Source of the DNA: Citrobacter sp. Marseille-Q6884
GTDB taxonomy: Bacteria; Pseudomonadota; Gammaproteobacteria; Enterobacterales; Enterobacteriaceae
NCBI RefSeq assembly: GCF_945906775.1
Contig: NZ_CAMDRE010000002.1
Coordinates: 806,001-870,000 of the forward strand
Reading direction: 5' to 3'
Length of the DNA: 64,000 nucleotides
This document shows positions 15,891 to 24,482 of the stretch, in pieces. Positions within the stretch are counted from its first letter, which is position 1, and every line of letters starts with the position of its first letter. Below the pieces are notes generated by a model. That model made no database searches. It saw only the letters and a list, made by a program, of their open reading frames with translations, and had not been told where the DNA came from. The translations under genes were made by a program, and so were the position numbers.

Positions 15891-15908
15891 TGTGGTGCTC
15901 CGCTCACA
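15891..15908. promoter_or_regulatory. Ogr/Delta activator site for divergent P and O promoters
   Basis: TGTGGTGCTCCGCTCACA fits TGT-N12-ACA, the late-promoter element bound by the zinc-finger activator Ogr about 55 bp upstream of P2 late start sites. It extends symmetrically to GTTGTG...CACAAC. It lies between P (start 15824, reverse) and O (start 15985, forward). Confidence 0.75.
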
Positions 15909-15984
15909 ACAACAACGCGTTGAGGGGGGATGCGTCCCCCTGCCATCATCTCCGGGAACTCAGAAAACAAGCGAGTAAACGAAC

Positions 15985-16818
15985 ATGGCAGGCACAGCAA
16001 AACCACGTAAGAAGTTTCGCGTGGCCGTCTCCGGAAATACCGTTGACGGGCGCGAAATTCAACCGCAGCACCTTCGCGATGCGGCAGCAAATTACAACCC
16101 TGAGGTGTATGGCGCGCGGGTCAACATTGAGCACTATCTCTCTATGTTCCCGAATAGCGATTTTGGCGCGATGGGGGATGTGGTAGCCCTCAGCACCGAA
16201 GACATCACCGAAGGTGCACTGGCGGGGCGTACCGCGCTTTATGCCGAAATCGAACCATCCGAGCGCATGGTGCAGATGACCGACAAAGGGCAAAAAGTCT
16301 ATTCCAGTATTGAGCTGCATCCGCAGTTTGCCCTCAACGGCAAAGCCTATGTTGTCGGGCTGGCAATGACCGATACCCCGGCGAGCCTGGGTACTGAGCG
16401 TCTTAAATTTGCCTCACAGCAGCGTGCATCGGTGATGGCCTTCAATAACCAGCAGGGTGAGGCGCCGATGTTCACCGAAGCGCTTGAAGCAGAGGTGATC
16501 GAGCTGACCGCCCAGCGCAGCGATGAGGGTGCCAAGTGGTTTAATCGCGTGATGAGCATTATTGGCAAAGGTCAGAAAACGGACGATCAGCGCTTCAGTC
16601 AGATGCATCAGGTCGTTGAGGCAGTAGCGCAATCGCAATCCGAGCAAATTGATCGCTTCAGTGCCGCAGAGCAGGAGCGACAGGAGGATAAGGCCGCTAT
16701 CCAGAAGCTGACCACTGAGCTTGCGGAGCTGCGCCAGAAGCTGGGGAGCACTGAAGCTTCCTTCAGTCAGCGACCACCTGCGAACGGCGGCGCCAACGCG
16801 CAGCTGGCTGATTACTGA
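15985..16818 (+). CDS. O: Capsid scaffolding protein/serine protease gpO
   Basis: gpO is an internal scaffold and the maturation protease that processes capsid, portal and itself. The 277-residue protein has the protease domain at the N-terminus; P2 catalytic residues Asp19-His48-Ser107 correspond to D21 (TVDGRE), H50 (NIEHY) and S107/S108 (VYSSIELHPQ). The C-terminal third is a coiled coil (AAEQERQEDKAAIQKLTTEL), the scaffolding part. First gene of the rightward capsid operon. Confidence 0.92.
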   Translation: MAGTAKPRKKFRVAVSGNTVDGREIQPQHLRDAAANYNPEVYGARVNIEHYLSMFPNSDFGAMGDVVALSTEDITEGALAGRTALYAEIEPSERMVQMTDKGQKVYSSIELHPQFALNGKAYVVGLAMTDTPASLGTERLKFASQQRASVMAFNNQQGEAPMFTEALEAEVIELTAQRSDEGAKWFNRVMSIIGKGQKTDDQRFSQMHQVVEAVAQSQSEQIDRFSAAEQERQEDKAAIQKLTTELAELRQKLGSTEASFSQRPPANGGANAQLADY

Positions 16819-16841
16819 TATCCACTACGAGAGCAGAGAAC

Positions 16842-17891
16842 ATGGAAAACAATACCCGCCAGCTGTTTGATCAGTACATTGCGCGCCAGGCGCAGTTAAA
16901 CGGCGTATCGACTGCGGCAGTCGCTGCGAAATTTGCGGTAGACCCGGCGCGTCAGCAGCGCCTGGAGCAGGCCGCACAGGAGAGTGATTCTTTCCTGAGC
17001 AAAATTAACGTGTTTGGCGTTAACCAGCAGATTGGTCAGAAAGTGCTGATTGGCAGCAAAGGCCCGATGGCTGGCGTTAACAACAGCACCACCAACCGTC
17101 GTAATCCAGGGGCTAACCATTCAATGGAGCCGTTTGATTACATGTGCCGCAAGGTCAACTACGACTACGGGATCAGCTATGAACAGCTTGATGCCTGGGC
17201 GCATATGCCGGAATTCCAGCCCCTGATCAGCAAGGCGATGGCTCGCCAGATGTCACTTGACCGCATCATGATTGGTTTCAACGGCACCAAATACAGCGAT
17301 CCATCAGACCGCGCGGCTAACCCACTGTTGCAGGATTGTGGCATTGGCTGGCTGGAGAAAATCCGTACTGAAGCCTCACACCGCGTGATTTCCGGCGTCA
17401 CGATCACTTCCCGTGATGAAGATAACAAGGTTATTGCGAAAGGGACTTACGGCAACCTGGGTGCGGCGGTGTACGACGCCAAAAACAGCCTGATGGATGA
17501 ATGGCACAAACGTAATCCTGACAACGTGGTGATCCTGGCAGGCGACCTGTTGACCACCGGCAACTTCCCGGCGATTAACGCCATGAGCCAGACCAACCCG
17601 AACACCGAAATGCTGGCCGGTCAGCTGATTGTTGCGCAGGAACGTGTCGGCAACATGCCGACCTTCATCGCGCCGTACTTCCCGGTCAATGGCGTACTGA
17701 TCACGCCGTTTAAAAACCTGTCCGTGTACTACCAGCGCGGTGGACTGCGCCGGACGATCAAGGAGGAGCCGGAATACAACCGTATTGCGACTTATCAGTC
17801 ATCGAATGATGACTTTGTGATCGAGGACTACGGCAACGTCGCATTCATTGACGGCATTACCTTTGCCGAGGCGCCGGCAGGCGGCGCATAA
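16842..17891 (+). CDS. N: Major capsid protein precursor gpN
   Basis: 349 residues. It starts MENNTRQLFDQYIARQAQLN, a scaffold-like N-terminal segment removed by gpO in P2, followed by the HK97-fold body (IGSKGPMAGVNNSTTN, YDYGISYEQLDAWAHM). It follows O by 23 nt and has the P2 gpN length (about 357). Confidence 0.94.
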   Translation: MENNTRQLFDQYIARQAQLNGVSTAAVAAKFAVDPARQQRLEQAAQESDSFLSKINVFGVNQQIGQKVLIGSKGPMAGVNNSTTNRRNPGANHSMEPFDYMCRKVNYDYGISYEQLDAWAHMPEFQPLISKAMARQMSLDRIMIGFNGTKYSDPSDRAANPLLQDCGIGWLEKIRTEASHRVISGVTITSRDEDNKVIAKGTYGNLGAAVYDAKNSLMDEWHKRNPDNVVILAGDLLTTGNFPAINAMSQTNPNTEMLAGQLIVAQERVGNMPTFIAPYFPVNGVLITPFKNLSVYYQRGGLRRTIKEEPEYNRIATYQSSNDDFVIEDYGNVAFIDGITFAEAPAGGA

Positions 17892-17900
17892 CCGCACACT

Positions 17901-17918
17901 GGCGGGCTTCGGCCCGCC
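17901..17918 (+). other. UUCG-tetraloop hairpin between N and M
   Basis: GGCGGGC-TTCG-GCCCGCC is a perfect 7-bp GC-rich stem capped by the very stable UUCG loop, 10 nt after the capsid stop and 20 nt before the M start. There is no T run, so it is more likely an mRNA stability or processing element than a terminator. Confidence 0.6.
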
Positions 17919-17937
17919 GTTCATCGGGGAAGAAACA

Positions 17938-18801
17938 ATGCTGACACCGGCACAACGACATTTTCAACGAGTCATGGCTGAACGCCATGGCAAGGCAGAT
18001 GATCTGTCAGAAACAGCGCGTACTGCGCACGAGCAAATTCTGCACCGCATGCGTATGGATATGAGTGCGCTGAAGAAAATTCAGGGCGAACAGGCAAAAG
18101 CCGCGCTTAAACGCCAGCTGCTACCCAATTACGAGGGGTGGATTGAAGGAACGCTGGAGGGAGACAGCGGGCGACAGGATGAAGTGATCACGCGCCTGAT
18201 GATTTGGGCGATTGATATTCGGGATTATCCGCTGGCCGTGCGCATCGGGCGGTATGTCATCGCGCACAACCTGGCAATGCCAGACCGGTTTAACCGCACG
18301 GCAGCGACAGCGCTGGTCGATGAGATTTGCGATCCCATTCTGGTGCAGGTCAAGGCGGATGACAGCACTGATATTAAGCCATATCTGGCGGTGCTCGATG
18401 AGGTCCAGGAGATCACTGAAAACAGCGATATGCCAGACGTCGTACGGGCCAAGCTGTATAAAGCCCGCGCTTTTGCATTGTGCAACGGCACTGCGGATGA
18501 ACAGGCGACTGCGCTGGAGTTGTTGCGTCGCGCTCTGAACCTCGACTCCGGCGCCGGGGTGAAAAAGCTGATCGATAAGCTTGCCAGGCAGGTAAAAAAA
18601 GCCTCTGCGGAAAATGCATCAGGCAGTGAGGGTGCAGACCAGAGCGGGGGCGAAGGGGGCAATAATCAGGCTGCAGCAACGCCGGAAGTGACGGTGCCAG
18701 CTGCCAAAAAGCCAGCCACCAAAAACAACCCCGGAAGCACAACACGTAAAACGGCGGCCCGCAAAACAACGACGAAAAAGCCCACCGCCGATAAAAAATA
18801 A
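17938..18801 (+). CDS. M: Terminase small (endonuclease) subunit gpM
   Basis: 287 residues from ATG 17938 (MLTPAQRHFQRVMAERHGKA). Helical body with QDEVITRLMIWAIDIRDYPL and RIGRYVIAHNLAMPDRFNRT as in P2 gpM, which binds cos DNA. P2 M is about 247 residues; this one has an extra Ala/Lys/Thr-rich C-terminal tail (PAAKKPATKNNPG, then TTRKTAARKTTTKKPTADKK) resembling histone H1 tails. The reason is unknown; non-specific DNA contact is plausible. Confidence 0.9.
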   Translation: MLTPAQRHFQRVMAERHGKADDLSETARTAHEQILHRMRMDMSALKKIQGEQAKAALKRQLLPNYEGWIEGTLEGDSGRQDEVITRLMIWAIDIRDYPLAVRIGRYVIAHNLAMPDRFNRTAATALVDEICDPILVQVKADDSTDIKPYLAVLDEVQEITENSDMPDVVRAKLYKARAFALCNGTADEQATALELLRRALNLDSGAGVKKLIDKLARQVKKASAENASGSEGADQSGGEGGNNQAAATPEVTVPAAKKPATKNNPGSTTRKTAARKTTTKKPTADKK

Positions 18802-18904
18802 CCGACTTGCGCCCCGTGCGCTGGCGGCGCGGGCGGAAATCTGCAACGCATCGCGTTAGCTTTTCTCCGTCCGCTCACCGCCAACCTTTTCTGGAGACTA
18901 CACG

Positions 18905-19402
18905 ATGAGCCTTGTGGCCCCTCGCACAGTTACCTCCTCTGCGGAGGATGTGCCGGACGTGGATGACGGCGGAGAGAAAGTCACCGCCGGGGAGTTCTGG
19001 CCCGAGATAGTACTGAGCAACGTCCGTAAGGAGATGCGGATCACCGGTGCGGTTACCACTTCGCGTTTAAAGCAGGTGGTCATTGAAGCCGTAGCCCACA
19101 CAGCTGATCAGCTGAAGCAATGGCAGGCTGAACAGATTGGGGCCGGATATGCCAGTTTGGCCGCCGTACCGGCCATGGTGATTAACGACGAGAGCGTAAA
19201 GGTATATCGCTGGCGCCGCGCAGTTTACAGCATCTCGCGGGCCCTTCTGATCGAGACTTTCCGCGATGTTGACACCACGGGTGACGCGGGAGAGAAGCGC
19301 GCCGCCGCACTCGCAACCCAGGCGAATGATCACTGGCGTGATGCGCGCTGGGCTATCTCGGATATTCAGGGCGTGGTCCGTAACTCTGCGGAGGCGTTCT
19401 GA
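18905..19402 (+). CDS. L: Head completion/stabilisation protein gpL
   Basis: 165 residues (MSLVAPRTVTSSAEDVPDVD, later EFWPEIVLSNVRKEMRITG). gpL completes the filled head at the portal. Its stop overlaps the gene X start by 1 nt. Length and order match P2 L (about 169). Confidence 0.9.
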   Translation: MSLVAPRTVTSSAEDVPDVDDGGEKVTAGEFWPEIVLSNVRKEMRITGAVTTSRLKQVVIEAVAHTADQLKQWQAEQIGAGYASLAAVPAMVINDESVKVYRWRRAVYSISRALLIETFRDVDTTGDAGEKRAAALATQANDHWRDARWAISDIQGVVRNSAEAF

Positions 19403-19602
19403 TGAAAGTGAAGGCATTGCAGGGCGATACAGTGGATTTGTTGTGTCAGCGTCACTACGGCATCACCCAGGGCGTGACCGAGATCGTACTGGCTGCGAAT
19501 CATGCGCTGGCCGGTCAGATCTTCCTTGATGCCGGGCAGGAAGTTGAACTGCCTGACGTCGACACCTCTGCGACAAAGGAGACTGTTCAATTATGGAGCT
19601 GA
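19402..19602 (+). CDS. X: Tail protein gpX
   Basis: 66 residues (MKVKALQGDTVDLLCQRHYG), a LysM-like small domain (VTEIVLAANHALAGQ, then GQEVELPD) found in P2 gpX and related tail proteins. Essential for tail assembly in P2. Overlaps L by 1 nt and the holin gene by 10 nt. Confidence 0.9.
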   Translation: MKVKALQGDTVDLLCQRHYGITQGVTEIVLAANHALAGQIFLDAGQEVELPDVDTSATKETVQLWS

Positions 19603-19874
19603 TAAACCGCCTCTGGAACTGGACGGTGTACCTTTGGTCGATGCTGCTGACGGGCGTCGGCATGATGACGCAGAAGGACTGGCTGGCTTTCATTGCTGCG
19701 CTCACCGGGATCGTGGTTGCCGTGCTGGGTGAGCTCCATCGCCGCCGAATGTCCCGCATCCATGAAACCAATAATGTTCTGCTGAATGAATTGATCGATG
19801 CGATTCGGGACGATACCGAGAACCGGCAGGACGTGAAGGAGTTAATTCGGACTATCAGGGAGTCACCGCGATGA
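19593..19874 (+). CDS. Y: Holin gpY
   Basis: 93 residues with two hydrophobic segments near the N-terminus (WNWTVYLWSMLLTGVGMM and WLAFIAALTGIVVAVL) and a charged cytoplasmic tail (HRRRMSRIHETNN...). The position between X and the endolysin is that of the P2 holin Y. It times lysis by permeabilising or depolarising the inner membrane. Confidence 0.85.
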   Translation: MELINRLWNWTVYLWSMLLTGVGMMTQKDWLAFIAALTGIVVAVLGELHRRRMSRIHETNNVLLNELIDAIRDDTENRQDVKELIRTIRESPR

Positions 19875-20422
19875 AAAGAGGAATTATTGCCTGTTCTGTT
19901 GCGGCGATTGTCTCTCTCGCAGCAGCACTCTGGCCGCAGACGCTGCGCACAAGTCCTGAAGCGCAGCTGAAGATGGCGAAATACGAGGATTGCCGAAAGA
20001 CGCCGTATTACTGCCCGGCAGGTGTGCTGACCGTAGGCATGGGGTCGACCAGCAACGTGCAGAACCGCGAATACGCCGAGCGCGAGATCGCCGAGCGATG
20101 GGTGAATGACCTGTTTCGTGCTGAGAAATGCGTAAACCGCGAGTTTAATGGCGCAGCTGCACCACAACGGGTTTTCGAAGCGCTCACTGACGGCGCATTT
20201 AACGTCGGTTGTGGTGGTCTTGGCTGGTACACCAACAAAAAGGGCCAGAAGGTCAGAACAACAATCTGGCGCAATGCGCAGGATGGTAACTGGCAGGGCG
20301 TTTGCGAGCGACTCACAGACTTTGTCAACTCCGGCGGAAAACGTATGCCGGGGCTGGAAAGGCGCCGGGAAGAGTTTCGGGACTGGTGCCTCTCAGAGCC
20401 TGAGCTAAAGGGGGGGAAATGA
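19871..20422 (+). CDS. K: SAR endolysin gpK (GH24 lysozyme) with E-C-T active site
   Basis: 183 residues. The N-terminus is a signal-anchor-release segment (MKRGIIACSVAAIVSLAAAL) followed by a GH24 muramidase domain. The usual E-x8-D-x5-T catalytic triad is seen as E-x8-C-x5-T (YEDCRKTPYYCPAGVLTVGM), with Cys in place of Asp; D/C variation is known in SAR lysozymes. Further Cys residues could form the disulfide cage seen in regulated SAR endolysins. It is ATGA-coupled to the holin and spanin genes. P2's own K is a different, non-SAR type. Confidence 0.88.
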   Translation: MKRGIIACSVAAIVSLAAALWPQTLRTSPEAQLKMAKYEDCRKTPYYCPAGVLTVGMGSTSNVQNREYAEREIAERWVNDLFRAEKCVNREFNGAAAPQRVFEALTDGAFNVGCGGLGWYTNKKGQKVRTTIWRNAQDGNWQGVCERLTDFVNSGGKRMPGLERRREEFRDWCLSEPELKGGK

Positions 20423-20814
20423 AAGCGCTGGGTGTATTTACCGTTTTTATTTCCCTTCTGCTGGTCCTTGCAGGCGTCAGGCTGACGCTGGAGAGCAGTA
20501 AACGAGAGGCCGCAGAGACGGCACTTGGAGAAGCTAACCAGAAGCTTAAGCAAACCGGTGATGTGCTGGACGAGGTCAGGGCGTTACGTAACGACGTGAA
20601 CGAAGTGGCTGCTGGTCTGAAAACACTGGCTCAGAAGCGTAGCGATACAGGGGAAAAGCGCCGTGAAAATATCAAAACTGAGCTGGCCGGTGATAAATGC
20701 GCCGCTGTGCCTGTGCCTGACCGTGTGGCTGACAGCCTGTACCAGCGAGCCGCCGAAGTTGGCGCCGGTGATTATTCAGGAACCTTTACCGGAAAGCCTG
20801 ACGGCAAAAACTGA
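20419..20814 (+). CDS. lysB: Inner-membrane spanin subunit LysB (Rz-like)
   Basis: 131 residues: one N-terminal membrane anchor (MKALGVFTVFISLLLVLAGV) and a periplasmic coiled coil (ESSKREAAETALGEANQKLK ... LDEVRALRNDVNEVAAGLKT). With the overlapping lipoprotein below it forms a two-component spanin that fuses inner and outer membranes in the last step of lysis. Starts 4 nt before the endolysin stop. Confidence 0.88.
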   Translation: MKALGVFTVFISLLLVLAGVRLTLESSKREAAETALGEANQKLKQTGDVLDEVRALRNDVNEVAAGLKTLAQKRSDTGEKRRENIKTELAGDKCAAVPVPDRVADSLYQRAAEVGAGDYSGTFTGKPDGKN

Positions 20815-20959
20815 AACGCCAGCACCGCCAAAACCAATGACATACGGGAGCCTCGCTCCGTGGTCCGATGCGCTGCTGGATGCGCTGGACACATGCAACG
20901 CCGATAAGGCGGGTATCAGAGAGCTGGAACTGCGGCGAATCGCCAGGGGGATAAAGTGA
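20663..20959 (+). CDS. lysC: Outer-membrane spanin lipoprotein LysC (Rz1-like), overlapping lysB
   Basis: 98 residues in the +1 frame relative to lysB, beginning 152 nt before its stop. The signal peptide ends in a lipobox (LTVWLTAC), placing the mature Cys-lipoprotein in the outer membrane. It is Pro-rich after the Cys (TSEPPKLAPVIIQEPLPES), as Rz1 proteins are. Overlapping-frame spanin genes are the P2/lambda norm. Confidence 0.88.
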   Translation: MKISKLSWPVINAPLCLCLTVWLTACTSEPPKLAPVIIQEPLPESLTAKTETPAPPKPMTYGSLAPWSDALLDALDTCNADKAGIRELELRRIARGIK

Positions 20960-21405
20960 AAAAAGCAGAGTTGATGCGTGAAGCCCTGATAGCCGGTAAC
21001 ACCTGGTGTAAGGCCAACCCGGAGCAAATCACCGTCTGGGTGGAAAAAGGCAATATCGGGATTGAAGCGACCGGCGAACCGTCTTTCATGTACCTCTACA
21101 CCATCAATATTCTCGCCGTGGAATTCCCAGGGGCGGTTGATGATCTGATGCTGCCGATCATGGCCTGGGTCTGGCAATATCAGCCTGATTTACTGCTGAA
21201 TCCTGACAATAACCGCAAGGTGGAGTTTGACGCTGACATTATCAGCGACGACCTGGCCGATCTTCTGTTCAAGGTGCCGGTCTGGGAGCGCGTCATGGTG
21301 GAAACCGTTGACGGGAAGCCCGTCGCGAAGCACCTGAGCGAAGACCGCCCGCGCATCAATGGCGGAGAGTGGGAAGTGGTATTTGGCGGAGGAGAGCTGG
21401 CATGA
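20956..21405 (+). CDS. R: Tail completion protein gpR
   Basis: 149 residues with a GTG start (20956) overlapping the lysC stop by 4 nt (GTGA). Sequence MKKAELMREALIAGNTWCKA and WVWQYQPDLLLNPDNNRKVE fit P2 gpR, needed to finish tails before head joining. Stop overlaps S by ATGA. Confidence 0.9.
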   Translation: MKKAELMREALIAGNTWCKANPEQITVWVEKGNIGIEATGEPSFMYLYTINILAVEFPGAVDDLMLPIMAWVWQYQPDLLLNPDNNRKVEFDADIISDDLADLLFKVPVWERVMVETVDGKPVAKHLSEDRPRINGGEWEVVFGGGELA

Positions 21406-22043
21406 CCGATGATGCCGCGCTGTTTCATCAACTCGATCAGGTTTTTGCAGACATCCTGTCCGCAATGGCGCCAGCGAGCCGGTTGCGTACTGCGCGCGGA
21501 ATAGCGACTACATTACGCCGTAGCCAGAGCCAGCGCATCGGGAAGCAGACAGCTCCGGATGGCACGAAATACCAGAAGCGTCATCGCCGCGTCTTACGCT
21601 CCCAGGCTGGGATCGGGTTTGTCTGGCAAGGTGAGGAGCGTCGTCTGAGGAACTGGCGGGCAACCCGTGGAAGCCGGGGACGCATGCTGACAGGCTTTGA
21701 TGAGGGGAAAGGGGCCGTTCGCTCGTTCTATCGCTCTGATATTGAGCGTTATCTTGATATCAGTTTCAGCGAGACGCGCCGTGATACCACGAAAAGCGAT
21801 CCTATGTTTCGCCGACTGCGCACAACCCGTTTTCTGAAAGCAAGAGCGACTTCTGAGGGGGCTGTAGTTGGTTTTTCGGGCGCTGCTGCCCGCATCGCCC
21901 GCGTTCACCAGTACGGGCTACGGGACAGGGTAAACGACAGTGGCGCGATGGCCAGCTATCCGCGCCGTGAGTTGCTCGGCCTGAGCAAGGCGGACCGCAT
22001 GGCTATTGCCCGGCAGGTCATTGATTCTCTGGGGGTGAGCTGA
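21402..22043 (+). CDS. S: Tail completion/virion morphogenesis protein gpS
   Basis: 213 residues from ATG 21402 (MTDDAALFHQLDQVFADILS). Contains TAPDGTKYQKRHRRVLRSQA and the C-terminal RVHQYGLRDRVNDSGAMASY, PRRELLGLS pattern shared by P2 gpS and Mu-type morphogenesis proteins. A longer start at 21369 lies inside R and is not used. Coupled to R and V. Confidence 0.92.
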   Translation: MTDDAALFHQLDQVFADILSAMAPASRLRTARGIATTLRRSQSQRIGKQTAPDGTKYQKRHRRVLRSQAGIGFVWQGEERRLRNWRATRGSRGRMLTGFDEGKGAVRSFYRSDIERYLDISFSETRRDTTKSDPMFRRLRTTRFLKARATSEGAVVGFSGAAARIARVHQYGLRDRVNDSGAMASYPRRELLGLSKADRMAIARQVIDSLGVS

Positions 22044-22627
22044 TGGATCTGGCTGAAGTCATTCGCCTGCTGGAAAACATCGTTCGCACCGGTATGGTGA
22101 CGGAGATTGACGAGGAAAAGTGGCGGGTAAGGGTAAAAAGCGGAGAGCTGGATTCCACCTGGCTGCGCTGGAACGCACAGCGTGCAGGCGCTTTCAGCTT
22201 CTGGGTGCCGCCGTCTGTTGGCGAGCAGGTATGGTTCCTGTGCCTTGGGGGTAACACTACCGCTGCGATCATCGGGGGAAGTCTTTACAGCAACGACAAT
22301 CCGGCGCCAGGTATATCGGCAAAAGAAATGATCGTGACCGCGCCGGATGGAGCGAAGTTTCGCTATGACGCAGAAGCAGGGGCTTTGCAGGTCAGCGGCA
22401 TCAAATCAGCAACGATTGAGGCGTCGGTTAAGGTCTTGCTGAAAACGCCGCTGGTCGAGTGTACCGAGATGCTGAAAACCAAAAATTTCACCGTTACGGA
22501 AGGCGGCAAAATGCAGGGGGACTTTACGCACTCTGGTGGTGCGTTCATCTCAAACGGTGTCCAGGTTGATGATCATGGTCATGGTGCCGTGCAGCGTGGT
22601 GGAAGCTGGACGGAGGGCACGAAATGA
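22043..22627 (+). CDS. V: Baseplate spike protein gpV
   Basis: 194 residues: an OB-like N-terminal domain (VTEIDEEKWRVRVKSGELDS) and a C-terminal beta-helical spike ending in the iron-binding H-x-H tip (DDHGHGA). P2 gpV forms the membrane-piercing needle. It overlaps S by 1 nt and W by 4 nt. I did not find a TGT-N12-ACA site just upstream, so it may be read through from the O-S operon. Confidence 0.92.
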   Translation: MDLAEVIRLLENIVRTGMVTEIDEEKWRVRVKSGELDSTWLRWNAQRAGAFSFWVPPSVGEQVWFLCLGGNTTAAIIGGSLYSNDNPAPGISAKEMIVTAPDGAKFRYDAEAGALQVSGIKSATIEASVKVLLKTPLVECTEMLKTKNFTVTEGGKMQGDFTHSGGAFISNGVQVDDHGHGAVQRGGSWTEGTK

Positions 22628-22992
22628 CGGTGCGCTATACCGGGATGAATCCTGATGGCACGGGAACGCTGACGGATGCCGCCCACGTGTGGCAGTCAGC
22701 CAGTGACATTCTTAACACCCCGATTGGATCGCGGGTCATGCGCCGTGACTACGGCTCTCTCGTTCCTGATCTGATTGATGGCCCACAAAACGACGTTACA
22801 CGCATGCAGCTGATGAGCGCAGTGGTTATTGCGCTGGCGACATGGGAGCCGCGGATCACACTGAGCATCGTGGATGTGCGTTATTCGCAGTCAGGAGCAG
22901 TGGAGGCGGGATTGTCAGGGGCTCTGACGGAATCTATGGAACAGCAGACGACAACCTTAACACTCAGGAAAAGCAGCAATGGCAACAGTTGA
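22624..22992 (+). CDS. W: Baseplate wedge protein gpW (gp25-like)
   Basis: 122 residues (MTVRYTGMNPDGTGTLTDAA, then ILNTPIGSRVMRRDYGS), the lysozyme-like GPW/gp25 fold of contractile-tail baseplates. The sequence RRDYGS is a conserved landmark. Overlaps V and J. Confidence 0.92.
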   Translation: MTVRYTGMNPDGTGTLTDAAHVWQSASDILNTPIGSRVMRRDYGSLVPDLIDGPQNDVTRMQLMSAVVIALATWEPRITLSIVDVRYSQSGAVEAGLSGALTESMEQQTTTLTLRKSSNGNS

Positions 22993-23875
22993 TTTGGCGC
23001 AGCTACCGCCGCCGCAAATTATTGAGGTGCTGGATTTTGAAGTGATTCTGGCGGATGTCAAAGCCGTCATGATCGCGGCTTTCCCTGATGAACAACAGGC
23101 TTCTGTTGCCGCTGCGTTAAAGCTTGAGTCTGAACCCCTGACCATACTGGCGCAGGTGATTGCCTACCGGGAATTAATGCTGCGCCAGCGAATCAATGAG
23201 GGGGCTGCGGCCTGCATGTTGAGCCATTCCGTCTCCACCGATCTTGATAACCTTGCGGGTAACCTGAACACCGAGCGCCTGGTTCGTATTCCGGCTACCG
23301 AAACCACCGATGCAGAGATGGAAAGCGATACCGCACTGCGTCTGCGCGCGCAATCCGCTTTTGAAGGGTTGAGCGTTGCTGGCCCTACCGGTGCATACGA
23401 ATATTTTGCGAAGAGTGCCAGCGGAAAAGTTGCAGATGCCAGGGCAACCAGCCCCTCACCCGCTGTTGTCGTCGTGTCCATTCTGTCTACCGAAGGGGAT
23501 GGCACGGCGAGCGACGAGCTGATCGCAACAGTAAACGACACGCTCTCAGCGGATGATAAGCGGCCTGTCGCCGACCGGCTAACCGTCCAGTCAGCGGAGA
23601 TTGTGAATTATGAAATTGACGCTCTGCTTTATCTCTATCCGGGGCCGGAATCTGAGCCGATCCTGAGTGCGGCAGATAATGCACTGCGGACATGGCTGGG
23701 AGCGCAGGGGAAAATCGGTCGCGATGTTGCGCGTTCGGCCATTATGGCCGCTCTGCATGTGCAGGGGGTGCAGCGCGTAGTTTTGCTGAATCCTCAGGAC
23801 GATATCGTGATCGATGATACCCAGGCGGCACGATGTATTTCGCACACCATCAGCGTAGGGGGAACGGATGAATAA
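22979..23875 (+). CDS. J: Baseplate assembly protein gpJ
   Basis: 298 residues (MATVDLAQLPPPQIIEVLDF). Contains the Baseplate_J core (RINEGAAACMLSHSVSTDLD and AYEYFAKSASGKVADARATS). Wedge component that links baseplate to fibres. Overlaps W by 14 nt and I by 8 nt. Confidence 0.93.
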   Translation: MATVDLAQLPPPQIIEVLDFEVILADVKAVMIAAFPDEQQASVAAALKLESEPLTILAQVIAYRELMLRQRINEGAAACMLSHSVSTDLDNLAGNLNTERLVRIPATETTDAEMESDTALRLRAQSAFEGLSVAGPTGAYEYFAKSASGKVADARATSPSPAVVVVSILSTEGDGTASDELIATVNDTLSADDKRPVADRLTVQSAEIVNYEIDALLYLYPGPESEPILSAADNALRTWLGAQGKIGRDVARSAIMAALHVQGVQRVVLLNPQDDIVIDDTQAARCISHTISVGGTDE

Positions 23876-24482
23876 CAGCCTCCTGCCGCCTTCAGCCAGC
23901 ACCTTCATGCGGAATGCGGAGAAACCGACGGCGCGGATCAGCGGTATTCCTGTCGACCTTCGAAAGCTCTGGAATCCGGATGAATGCCCCGTGGAGTTTT
24001 TACCCTATCTGGCCTGGGCGTTGTCTGTTGATCGCTGGGATAAGCGCTGGTCTGAACAGACCAAGAGGCAGGTAATAAAAGCCTCTTGGCTTGTCCATCG
24101 CCACAAAGGCACGATTTCAGCGCTGAGGCGCGTTGTTGAACCTTTCGGCTATTTGCTGAGGGTGATTGAGTGGTGGCAGAACGGCGAGGAGCCAGGCACT
24201 TTCCGGCTTGAAATCGGCATTCAGGATGAGGGGATCACCGAGGAAACTTATCGGGAGCTTGAGCGCCTGATCGACGATGCAAAACCCAGAAGCCGTCACC
24301 TCACCGGCCTTTCGCTTTCGCTTCAGTCTCAGGGTTATATCGAGATAGGGGCGGGGTGTTACGTGGGTGATACGCTGACGGTATATCCCTATTTTCCTGA
24401 AACTATCGCTGTGGGTGGCAATGACTACACCGGCGCAGCAATCCATTTAATTGATACCGTGGAGATCGCAAGTGGCGACTAA
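23868..24482 (+). CDS. I: Tail/baseplate protein gpI
   Basis: 204 residues (MNNSLLPPSASTFMRNAEKP, then CPVEFLPYLAWALSVDRWDK). It belongs to the P2 gpI family needed for fibre attachment. Its last codons overlap the GTG start of H. Confidence 0.92.
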   Translation: MNNSLLPPSASTFMRNAEKPTARISGIPVDLRKLWNPDECPVEFLPYLAWALSVDRWDKRWSEQTKRQVIKASWLVHRHKGTISALRRVVEPFGYLLRVIEWWQNGEEPGTFRLEIGIQDEGITEETYRELERLIDDAKPRSRHLTGLSLSLQSQGYIEIGAGCYVGDTLTVYPYFPETIAVGGNDYTGAAIHLIDTVEIASGD

